Shown: piece after piece, positions 1 to 5,387 of the stretch
Layout of the letters: every line of letters begins with the position of its first letter
How positions within the stretch are numbered: position 1 is the stretch's first letter
Source of the DNA: JBKPHS01 sp046729975
GTDB taxonomy: Bacteria > Actinomycetota > Thermoleophilia > Solirubrobacterales > Thermoleophilaceae
Assembly: GCA_046729975.1 (NCBI GenBank)
Contig: JBKPHS010000040.1
Coordinates: 1-5,387 of the forward strand
DNA length: 5,387 nt
Direction: 5' to 3'
Position numbers and translations under genes: made by a program
Notes under the pieces: generated by a model
Told to the model about the DNA's origin: nothing
Databases searched by the model: none
Seen by the model: the letters and a program-made list of their open reading frames with translations, nothing else

Positions 1-1253
1 AGCGTGCCGTAGAGCGCGATCTGCTCGTCCACCACCTTGCCGATCCTGCGCACCCCCTCGCGGATCTCGTCCTCGGCCTGGCCAGAGAAGTTGAGCCGCA
101 TCGACTGGCGGCCGCGGCCGTCGAGGTACGCAGCCTCGCCAGGGACGAACGCCACGTTGTCGCGCAGCGCCCGGGCGAGCAGGTCGGTGGTGTCGATGAA
201 GTCGGGCAGGGTGACCCAGATGAAGAGGCCGCCGCTCGGGCGGGTCCATTCAGCCTGCGGCGGGAAGAACTCCGCTAGCGCGTCGAGCATCGCGTCGCGG
301 CGGGTGCGGTAGATGTCGCGCAGCGACTCGACGTAGTCGCGCCAGTGGGCCTCCTCGAAGTAGGCCTGCACCATCAGCTGGGAGAGCGTGGAGGTGCAGA
401 GGTCCGCCGCCTGCTTGCCGAGGTTGATCTTCTCGAGCACCGGCGGCGGGGCAACCACCCATCCGAGCCGGATCCCCGGCGAGAGGATCTTCGAGAAGGT
501 GCCGAGGTACAGCGTGTAGACGCCGCCGTCGAGAGCGTGCAGCGTCGGCGCGCCTTCGCCCTCGTAGCGGAGCAGGCCGTACGGGTTGTCCTCGAGCACG
601 AGCAGCTCGCGCTCGTGCGCGACCTCCACGAGCCGGCGGCGACGCGGCAGCGACATCGTCACGCCGGCCGGGTTCTGGAAGGTCGGGACCGTGTAGATGA
701 ACTTGGGCTTGCGGCCATCGCGTTCGAGCCGTTCCAGGGTCTCCTCCAGCAGGTCGACCCTCATACCGTCCCCGTCCATGTCGATCTGCACGACGTCGGC
801 CTGGTAGGAGGAGAAGACCGGCACGGCGCCCGGGTAGGTGGGCGCCTCGGCGACCACGACGTCGCCGGGGTCGATCAGGGTCTTCGTCACCAGATCGATC
901 ACCTGCTGGCCGCCGGTCGTGACGATCATGTCCTCCGAGTCCACCCGCATGCCGTCGGCGGCCATCACCTCGGCGATGCAGTCCTTCGTTCCGTCGAGGC
1001 CCTCCGTCGGGCCGTACTGGAGCGCCTTGGCGCACGACTCCGCCGCGATACGGGTCGCCACGGCGGCAAACGTGTCGGGCGGGAAGCTGCTCGTGTCCGG
1101 CAGGCCGCCGGCGAGGGAGATCACCTCCGGGCGGGCGGTGATCGCCATCAGGTCCCGCATGGCGGAGGACTTCATGACTCGCGTACGGCCTGCGAAGAGG
1201 CCGGCGTAGCGCTGGAGGTCGCGCGAGGTGGAACGGGTGGGTTGCCCGCCCAT
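1..1253 (-). CDS. PLP-dependent class I/II aminotransferase (LysN / MocR-like aminotransferase domain), 3' end cut by the window
   Basis: A fold-type I PLP enzyme that probably moves an amino group between an amino acid and a 2-oxo acid in the cytosol; relatives include 2-aminoadipate and aromatic/branched-chain aminotransferases. Reading from ATG at 1253 gives 417 residues, nearly full family length, so only a few C-terminal residues are missing. Visible signatures: N-terminal RTRVMKSSAMRDL followed by VISLAGGLPD (substrate-loop type), LQYGPTEGL, NPAG with N194, EDNPYG with D222 (pyridine nitrogen partner) and Y225, TFSKILSPGIRLGW with K255 as the Schiff-base lysine, and MRLNFS with R386 as the likely carboxylate-binding arginine. 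No winged-helix DNA-binding domain precedes it, so it is a stand-alone enzyme rather than a MocR regulator. The start at 1253 has a GAGGGGG run only about 1 base upstream, which is poor spacing. An in-frame ATG at 1319 (22 more low-complexity residues, GAGAG upstream) and one at 1175 are alternatives; the 1175 start would lose part of the conserved N-terminus. Class is very likely; substrate cannot be told. Confidence 0.93.
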   Translation of the reverse strand, partial: MGGQPTRSTSRDLQRYAGLFAGRTRVMKSSAMRDLMAITARPEVISLAGGLPDTSSFPPDTFAAVATRIAAESCAKALQYGPTEGLDGTKDCIAEVMAADGMRVDSEDMIVTTGGQQVIDLVTKTLIDPGDVVVAEAPTYPGAVPVFSSYQADVVQIDMDGDGMRVDLLEETLERLERDGRKPKFIYTVPTFQNPAGVTMSLPRRRRLVEVAHERELLVLEDNPYGLLRYEGEGAPTLHALDGGVYTLYLGTFSKILSPGIRLGWVVAPPPVLEKINLGKQAADLCTSTLSQLMVQAYFEEAHWRDYVESLRDIYRTRRDAMLDALAEFFPPQAEWTRPSGGLFIWVTLPDFIDTTDLLARALRDNVAFVPGEAAYLDGRGRQSMRLNFSGQAEDEIREGVRRIGKVVDEQIALYGT

Positions 1254-1342
1254 GCCCCCTCGTTCGCCGACCCCCTCCCCGCCCCTGCCGGGCCGGCCTG
1301 GATGGTCGTCTATCGTCATGGCGCTCTCAGCAGCGTACCGAG
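1254..1342. promoter_or_regulatory. Divergent intergenic region, presumed to hold promoters for both directions
   Basis: This 89-base gap separates the minus-strand aminotransferase from the plus-strand four-gene cluster, so both transcription starts should lie in or near it. It is G/C-rich, with a C-rich run on the plus strand at about 1254-1285. The only TAnnnT-like hexamers I see are TATCGT at 1311-1316 (plus strand) and TACGCT (minus strand, 1332-1337). Neither has a convincing -35 partner at normal spacing, so no promoter can be placed. If the aminotransferase starts at 1319 instead, the gap shrinks to 23 bases. Confidence 0.4.
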
Positions 1343-1984
1343 GTGAGTCTCTTCCTCGACATCGGCCAGGGCGCCGGCCTTGCCGGCGCCACCGGGGTGC
1401 GCCCCTACCTCCCTCCACTGCTGACGGGAGCGCTCGCGCGGGCCGACGCCGGGATCGACTTCGACGACACGGCGTACGACTTCCTCGAGTCGACCTGGTT
1501 CCTCACGCTGCTCCTCGCTCTCGCCGTGGCCGCCTACCTGATCGAGCGCCTCCGCACCCGCGAGGACCCGCGGCTGGCAAGTCCGTCCGAGCGGCGCGCC
1601 GAGGTACAGGGCAGGCTGCCGTGGCTGACCCTGGCCGACGGCATGCTCGTCACGGCCGCGCTGCTGCTCGGCGCGCTCCTGTTCGCCGGCTCCCTCGAGG
1701 CGGGTGGGCATTTCGGCACGTGGGGCCTGGCCGCGGGCCTCGTCTGCGCGGCGCTCGGGTACCTCGCGGTGGTCGGCATCTTCGCCGGGGCGCGCCGGAG
1801 GCTGAGCGGCTCGGGAGCCGGGCTGGTCGACGCCTACGCCGACGCGGTCGCGCTCGTGATGGCGCTGCTCGCGGTTTTCCTCGATCCGTCCGGGTACGTC
1901 TTCCTCGTGGTCTTCGCCGTCCTGATCCTTCGCTCCCGCCGCTCTGGCGGGCAGAAGTACGCGGGGCTCCGAATCCTGCGATGA
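1343..1984 (+). CDS. DUF4126 family integral membrane protein, function unknown
   Basis: A 213-residue membrane protein starting at GTG. The N-terminus matches the DUF4126 pattern as I recall it: an amphipathic G-Q-G-A-G-L-A-G-A-T-G segment, then V-R-P-Y-L-P-P-L-L-T-G-A-L-A-R-A-D (about residues 19-35), then GIDFDDT and an FLES.WFL motif leading into the first clear membrane helix (about 53-67). A charged cytosolic-type loop (about 68-92) follows. Further hydrophobic segments lie at about 95-115, 128-147 and 164-197, the last long enough for two helices broken at DPSGY. There is no enzyme motif and no cleavable signal peptide. GTG 1343 is the first start in its frame and preserves the conserved N-terminus, although only a weak GAG precedes it directly. 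It is first in the cluster; its stop is 13 bases before the phosphatase-like gene. Family assignment is fairly secure; no biochemical role is known to me. Confidence 0.87.
   Translation: MSLFLDIGQGAGLAGATGVRPYLPPLLTGALARADAGIDFDDTAYDFLESTWFLTLLLALAVAAYLIERLRTREDPRLASPSERRAEVQGRLPWLTLADGMLVTAALLLGALLFAGSLEAGGHFGTWGLAAGLVCAALGYLAVVGIFAGARRRLSGSGAGLVDAYADAVALVMALLAVFLDPSGYVFLVVFAVLILRSRRSGGQKYAGLRILR
1370..1390 (+). repeat. Perfect 9-bp inverted repeat with 3-base loop, in the 5' end of the DUF4126 coding region
   Basis: GGCGCCGGC (1370-1378) and GCCGGCGCC (1382-1390) are exact reverse complements separated by CTT. In RNA this would form a very stable all-G/C hairpin starting 28 bases after the first base of the GTG start codon. 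It encodes the repetitive G-A-G-L-A-G-A stretch, which by itself could generate such symmetry. No T-run follows, so it is not a typical intrinsic terminator. The repeat is certain; a function is not. Confidence 0.6.
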
Positions 1985-1987
1985 GGG
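1983..1987 (+). promoter_or_regulatory. Probable ribosome binding site (GAGGG) for the phosphatase-superfamily gene
   Basis: GAGGG overlaps the TGA stop codon of the DUF4126 gene (1982-1984) and lies 10 bases before ATG 1998. The spacing is slightly long but usable. The overlap of stop and ribosome binding site fits translational coupling of the two genes and supports 1998 as the start. Confidence 0.5.
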
Positions 1988-1997
1988 TTCCGCGCGG

Positions 1998-3461
1998 ATG
2001 AGCCAGGCGAGGCCGAAGAAGCTCGTCCTCGCCGTCATCGACTCGCTCAAACCCGAGATGCTCGACCGGGCGATCGCCGAGGGCCGGGCGCCGGCGCTCT
2101 CCACGCTGGTCGAGCGCGGCACCTATATCCGCGAGTGCGTCTCGAGCTACCCGTCGGTGACGCCGGTCGCCTCGGCCTCGATCGCCACCGGGCTCGGGCC
2201 TCAGGAGCACCACGTCCCGTCGATGAACTGGTACCACCGCGGCGAGGCTCGCTACGTGGAGTACGGCTCCTCGTTCGAGGCGACGCGCGCGTTCGGCATC
2301 GTCCGCTCGCTCTACGACACGGTCTACAACATGAACATGGCCCACCTGTCGCGGGCCCACAAGACCGTCTTCGAGCACGTCGAGGACGCGGGCCTTCGAG
2401 CGGCGTGCACGACGTACCTCATCTACCGCGGGCGCAAGCGGCACGGCCCCGCAACCGACGGCGTGTACACGCGCATCGCGCGTCTCGCCCAGTTCAGACA
2501 CGCGGTCTACGGTCCCACGGAGCTGTTCTACGCGGACCTGTTCGAGTCGCGGAGGACCGGCTGCCGCTCCGCACTCGGCATGCCTGGCCAGCGCGACCAG
2601 CACACGGCCTGCGTGGGGGCGCACCTCGTCGAGCACGACCTCTTCGACTTCCTGCTCTTCTCGCTGCCCGACAACGACACCTGGTCGCACAAGCGGGGGC
2701 CGTACGCCCAGGTGCAGTCGATCGAGATCGCCGACCGGGCATTGGAGCGGATCATGAACGTGGCCGGGGGACCGGACGCCTTCCTCGAGGACCACGCCGT
2801 GATCGTCCTCTCGGACCACTCGCAGACCTCGGTCGAGGACCGCCTCAACCTGCGCTCGGCCCTCGACGGCTGGAGCGTGCTCGGGCCGTCCGATGCGGCG
2901 CCCCAGGACGCCGAGATCGCGATCTGTCCGGCGGCCCGCTCGGCGATGGTCTACGTGCTCGACCCCGACGAGCGCGAGCAGACCGCGGGCCGCCTGGTGC
3001 GGGAGCTCGGCGCCCTCGAGGGCGTGGACCTGGTTGCGCGCCAGTCGGGCGGCGAGGCCGGAGTCTGGAGCGAGCGGGGCGAGCTGCGGTTTGCACCGGG
3101 CGGTGACCTCGAGGACGCCCGCGGGGAGCGCTGGAGCGTGACCGGCGAGCTGGCCACCCTGGGGCTGACCGCGGACGAGGGCCGGGTCTCGAGCCGGTCC
3201 TATCCGGACGCGCTCGGGCGGCTCTGGTCCGCACTCTCCTGCCCGGGATCGGGTGACGTGCTCGTTTCGGCCACGCCGGGCTTCGAGTTCGTCGACTGGG
3301 GCGGGGTCGACCACGTGGGCGGCGGCAGCCATGGCTCGCTGCACCGGGGCGACTCGCTCGGGGCGCTGATCGTCTGCGGCACGGATCCGGGAGAGCGCGA
3401 CGAATGGTCCCTGCGCGACGTGACTCCGCTGGTGCTTCGGCACTTCTCGATACCCTCGTGA
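1998..3461 (+). CDS. Alkaline phosphatase superfamily protein (type I phosphodiesterase / nucleotide pyrophosphatase-like)
   Basis: A complete 487-residue two-metal hydrolase, expected to cleave a phosphomonoester or phosphodiester; the substrate is unknown. All metal-site landmarks of the superfamily are visible in order: D15 in VLAVIDSL (first metal ligand, on the first core strand), T55 in YPSVTPVASASIATGL as the probable nucleophile, GPQEHHVPSMNW (residues 67-78) equivalent to the HG(I/V)..N element, D227 and H231 in DNDTWSHKRGP, D273 and H274 in LSDHSQTS, and H445 in GGGSHGSL. The site therefore looks catalytically intact. The core strand begins only about 8 residues after the start and there is no signal peptide or membrane segment, so the protein is probably cytosolic. 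That is unusual, since many phosphatases of this superfamily are exported. Residues about 80-220 form a large insertion that probably shapes the substrate pocket. It sits 13 bases after the DUF4126 gene and 2 bases before the GtrA gene, or overlaps it by 4 if GTG 3458 is used. Superfamily assignment is strong; subfamily is open. Confidence 0.93.
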   Translation: MSQARPKKLVLAVIDSLKPEMLDRAIAEGRAPALSTLVERGTYIRECVSSYPSVTPVASASIATGLGPQEHHVPSMNWYHRGEARYVEYGSSFEATRAFGIVRSLYDTVYNMNMAHLSRAHKTVFEHVEDAGLRAACTTYLIYRGRKRHGPATDGVYTRIARLAQFRHAVYGPTELFYADLFESRRTGCRSALGMPGQRDQHTACVGAHLVEHDLFDFLLFSLPDNDTWSHKRGPYAQVQSIEIADRALERIMNVAGGPDAFLEDHAVIVLSDHSQTSVEDRLNLRSALDGWSVLGPSDAAPQDAEIAICPAARSAMVYVLDPDEREQTAGRLVRELGALEGVDLVARQSGGEAGVWSERGELRFAPGGDLEDARGERWSVTGELATLGLTADEGRVSSRSYPDALGRLWSALSCPGSGDVLVSATPGFEFVDWGGVDHVGGGSHGSLHRGDSLGALIVCGTDPGERDEWSLRDVTPLVLRHFSIPS

Positions 3462-3463
3462 CG

Positions 3464-3943
3464 ATGTCCGAGGAAGACGTGGCGGTCGCCGCCCCCTCTC
3501 CGCCGCGAGCGCACACCCGCGTGCGCCACGGGCTCCGGCGCCCCCACAACTGGATGCAGCTGTTCAAGTTCTGCGTGGTCGGGGGCTCTGGCTACGTCGT
3601 GAACCTGTGTGTGTTCGCCTTCGCCGTCGGCGTTCTGGAGGTGCACCACCTCGTAGCGGCCACGCTCGCGTTCATCGTGGCGGTGACCAACAACTTCTGG
3701 TGGAACCGCCACTGGACCTTCAGCGCGCGCGACGGCCATGCCGGCTTCCAGGCCGCGCGCTTCTTCACGGTCAGCGTGCTGGCGTTCCTGGTCGCCGCGG
3801 CTGTGCTCGAGATCCTGGTCTCGGTCGCGGGCGTAGCCGACGTGCCGGCGCAGGCGATCTCGATCGTGGCGGCCACACCGCTGAACTTCATCGGGAACAA
3901 GATGTGGAGCTTCGGCGTCGTCGCATCGCCGCCGCGCGGCTAG
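3464..3943 (+). CDS. GtrA-family four-helix membrane protein (probable polyprenyl-phosphate-sugar translocation or accessory protein)
   Basis: A 159-residue protein. GtrA-family members are associated with moving undecaprenyl- or decaprenyl-phosphate-linked sugars across the membrane, or assisting their glycosyltransferases. After a polar, positively charged N-terminal tail (1-32) come helix 1 with the FKFCVVGGSGYVVNL signature (34-57), helix 2 ending in TNNFWWNRHWTF (62-86), helix 3 (about 100-121) and helix 4 ending in NFIGNKMWSF (127-150). The paired N-(F)-x-x-N-(R/K)-x-W-(T/S)-F motifs after helices 2 and 4 are diagnostic of the family's internal duplication. Start: ATG 3464 is preferred because of its ATG codon and plausible MSEED start. 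In-frame GTG 3458 overlaps the upstream TGA as GTGA and would add two residues. No strong ribosome binding site precedes either, which suggests coupling to the upstream gene. The next gene begins 40 bases before this one ends, fitting a functional pair. Confidence 0.93.
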   Translation: MSEEDVAVAAPSPPRAHTRVRHGLRRPHNWMQLFKFCVVGGSGYVVNLCVFAFAVGVLEVHHLVAATLAFIVAVTNNFWWNRHWTFSARDGHAGFQAARFFTVSVLAFLVAAAVLEILVSVAGVADVPAQAISIVAATPLNFIGNKMWSFGVVASPPRG

Positions 3944-5387
3944 CCGCCCTCGCCGCTGCCGCGTTCCTCGCGCTGGCCCCCGCCGCGCGGGCGGATGAGC
4001 TGAAGCAGCCCGCGTCGCCGACCAAGCCGCCGCCGGGTTACTCGCGCACCGCGCAGAAGGCGATCCGGATCGCCGACCTCACCGCCGAGGTGCGTTCCGA
4101 GCGCGCGAAGCGCGGGCGGATGACGGCCGCGGCCTACACCACCGGGACGCGGCGCTGGCAGGTGAGCTACTTCCAGGGACGGCGCGAGCGCGCGCAAGTT
4201 CTGATCGAGGACCGCGACGGCAGCGTGGTCGAGGCCTGGACGGGGCCCCAGGTGGCGTGGAAGATGGCGCGCGGCTACGAGGGCGCCTTCGGCCGCAAGG
4301 TCAATGCGCCGTACGTCTGGCTGCCGCTCTGCCTGCTGTTCCTGGTCCCGTTCTTCGACCCTCGCCGGCCGTTCCGGATGCTCCATCTCGACCTGCTCGT
4401 GCTCCTCGGCTTCGGCGTGTCGCACTACTTCTTCAACCGCGGCGAGATCTCGACGTCTGTGCCGCTCGTCTATCCGGTCCTCCTGTACCTGCTCGCACGC
4501 ATGCTGTGGGTCGGCTTCCGCCCGCGGGAGCGGCGGGAGCGGCTCGTTCCGCTCGTCCCCGCGACCGCGCTGGCGCTCGCGCTCGTTTTCCTGATCGGCT
4601 TCCGGGTCGGGCTGAACGTGATCGACTCGAGGGTGATCGACGTCGGCTACGCGGGCGTGGTCGGGGCCGACCGGATCGCCGATGGCGATGGCATCTACGG
4701 CGAGTTCCCCAAGGACATCGCGCATGGCGACACCTACGGCCCCGTCAACTACCTGCTGTACGCGCCGTTCGAGCAGGCGCTGCCCTGGCGAGACGGCAGC
4801 CTCGACGCCGCGCACGGGGCGGCGATCGCGTTCGACCTGCTCACGATCCTCGGACTCCTCGTGCTCGGGCGCCGGCTGCGGCCCGGCCGCGAGGGGCGGC
4901 TGCTCGGCTTCGCGCTGGGCTACGCCTGGGCCGCCTACCCCTACAGCCTGTTCGTCATGAACTCGAACGCCAACGACACGCTCGTGGCGATGTTCGTTGT
5001 CTGGGCGCTCGTGGCGCTGGCGTCACCGGCGGCGCGCGGGGCGCTGACGGCGCTCGGGGCGGCGGCCAAGTTCGCGCCTGCCGCGCTCGCGCCGCTCCTC
5101 GCGAGGGGGCGCGGGGAGCGACCCCTGCGGTCAGCGCTCGTCTTTTCGGGCGTCTTTGCGCTGGTACTCGCGGCGGCCTTGCTCCCGTTCCTCCCTGACG
5201 GCGGCGTGCGGGAGGTCTGGGACCGCACTGTCGGCTATCAGGCCGGGCGCGACTCGCCGTTCAGCATCTGGGGTCAGGAGCCCTCGCTCGAGTGGCTCAA
5301 GCTCACCGTTCAGGGCGCCGCGATCGGCCTCGCGCTGCTCGTGGGCTTCGTGCCGCGCAGGCGGAGCACCGCCCAGATCGCCGCGCT
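3904..5387 (+). CDS. GT-C glycosyltransferase (GT87/DUF2029-like) with signal peptide and PepSY-like N-terminal domain; 3' end cut by the window
   Basis: Frame 1 stays open from GTG 3904 to the window end: 494 residues, C-terminus missing. Probably transfers a sugar from a polyprenyl-phosphate donor on the outer membrane face. Residues 1-30 are a textbook Sec signal: RRRR at 4-7, an alanine/leucine core, and ARA before D31. Residues about 46-112 resemble a PepSY domain: a helix (YSRTAQKAIRIADL), then strands RRWQVSYF (83-90) and AQVLIEDRDGSVVEAWTG (97-114). After AWKMARGYEGAFGRK come helices at about 136-153, 161-177, 185-203 and 216-236. The loop after these holds D241, D246, GADRIADGDGIYG (254-266) and GDTYGPVNYLLYAPFE (275 on), a GT-C-like outer loop. 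Further helices lie at about 305-325, 333-350 and 358-374, with PYSLFVMNSNAND at 346-358, AAAKFAPAALAPLL at 386-399, a helix at 410-430, the GT87-like RDSPFSIWGQ at 449-458, and a helix at 466-484. Basic loops (DPRRPFR, RPRERRER, RRLRPGREGR, PRRR) fall on the predicted inner side, supporting this topology. GTG 3904 is chosen because it yields the whole signal peptide; upstream it has only a weak GGGAA. Sugar and acceptor are unknown. Confidence 0.87.
   Translation, partial: MELRRRRIAAARLAALAAAAFLALAPAARADELKQPASPTKPPPGYSRTAQKAIRIADLTAEVRSERAKRGRMTAAAYTTGTRRWQVSYFQGRRERAQVLIEDRDGSVVEAWTGPQVAWKMARGYEGAFGRKVNAPYVWLPLCLLFLVPFFDPRRPFRMLHLDLLVLLGFGVSHYFFNRGEISTSVPLVYPVLLYLLARMLWVGFRPRERRERLVPLVPATALALALVFLIGFRVGLNVIDSRVIDVGYAGVVGADRIADGDGIYGEFPKDIAHGDTYGPVNYLLYAPFEQALPWRDGSLDAAHGAAIAFDLLTILGLLVLGRRLRPGREGRLLGFALGYAWAAYPYSLFVMNSNANDTLVAMFVVWALVALASPAARGALTALGAAAKFAPAALAPLLARGRGERPLRSALVFSGVFALVLAAALLPFLPDGGVREVWDRTVGYQAGRDSPFSIWGQEPSLEWLKLTVQGAAIGLALLVGFVPRRRSTAQIAA
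4525..4542 (+). repeat. Exact 9-bp tandem duplication (two copies) inside the GT-C gene
   Basis: CGGGAGCGG occurs twice in direct succession, encoding RERRER (residues 208-213) in the short loop between the third and fourth predicted membrane helices. The loop is predicted to be cytosolic, where positive charge favours inside placement. A small in-frame duplication of this kind is harmless and may be recent; no other function is suggested. Confidence 0.5.

Noticed and set aside
1311..1316. TATCGT as a possible -10 element for the plus-strand cluster
   Set aside because: No matching -35 hexamer at about 17 bases upstream, and one six-base match is weak evidence. Mentioned only within the intergenic entry.
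250..1346. Open frames of 261 codons (minus, 250-1035) and 333 codons (plus, 345-1346) over the aminotransferase region
   Set aside because: Neither has family motifs, and the minus-strand one is out of frame with the aminotransferase, which contains the PLP lysine and all expected motifs in one continuous frame.
1228..2001. Plus-strand frame overlapping the DUF4126 gene, including an ATG at 1318
   Set aside because: The product is Arg/Pro-rich with no membrane segments, whereas the frame from GTG 1343 gives a clean DUF4126-type membrane protein.
3011..3024. 14-bp palindrome CGCCCTCGAGGGCG inside the phosphatase-superfamily gene
   Set aside because: It encodes an ordinary Ala-Leu-Glu-Gly stretch in mid-gene. 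There is no second copy and no regulatory context.
1650..3443. A 597-codon open frame on the minus strand opposite the DUF4126 and phosphatase-superfamily genes
   Set aside because: Its product is rich in Arg, Ala, Gly, Pro and Val without any recognisable motif, while the plus-strand protein has a complete two-metal catalytic motif set. It is an antisense shadow caused by high GC at third codon positions.
3936..3947. 12-bp perfect palindrome GCGGCTAGCCGC around the GtrA stop codon
   Set aside because: It has no loop and no following T-run, and it lies within the signal-peptide coding part of the next gene. Best explained by chance in GC-rich sequence.
3940..5228. Several open frames on both strands over the last third of the window
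   Set aside because: They are Arg/Ala/Gly-rich and lack membrane helices or motifs. The continuous frame from 3904 gives a signal peptide, regular membrane helices and GT87-like motifs.

Overview
The window is very GC-rich and tightly packed, with strong G/C bias at third codon positions. As a result, long spurious frames run through almost all of it. GC content, gene style and protein families (DUF4126, GtrA, GT-C glycosyltransferases with an RDSPFSIWGQ-type motif) suggest a high-GC actinobacterium. My best guess is the Thermoleophilia/Solirubrobacterales lineage; this is recall and inference, not a database result.

Layout: (1) 1-1253, minus strand: a PLP-dependent class I/II aminotransferase of the LysN / MocR-like domain type, running off the left edge with all but its last few residues present. 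(2) 1254-1342: a short divergent intergenic region. (3) 1343-5387, plus strand: a four-gene cluster with almost no spacing. It comprises a DUF4126 membrane protein (1343-1984), an alkaline-phosphatase-superfamily phosphodiesterase/phosphatase (1998-3461), a GtrA-family four-helix membrane protein (3464-3943, or GTG at 3458), and a large polytopic GT-C (GT87/DUF2029-like) glycosyltransferase. The last gene starts at a GTG inside the gtrA-like gene (3904) and runs off the right edge.

How the genes may work together: GtrA-family proteins are generally linked to moving polyprenyl-phosphate-linked sugars across the membrane, and GT-C enzymes use such lipid-linked sugars on the outer face. The last two genes therefore look like a donor-supply and transfer pair for an envelope glycan. 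The role of the cytosolic-looking phosphatase-superfamily enzyme and of the DUF4126 protein in that pathway is unknown. The most unusual object is the GT-C protein: it carries a signal peptide, a PepSY-like extracytoplasmic domain and about three extra membrane helices before the recognisable glycosyltransferase core. The aminotransferase is divergently transcribed and probably belongs to separate amino acid metabolism. I found no RNA genes, CRISPR arrays, insertion sequences or convincing terminators.
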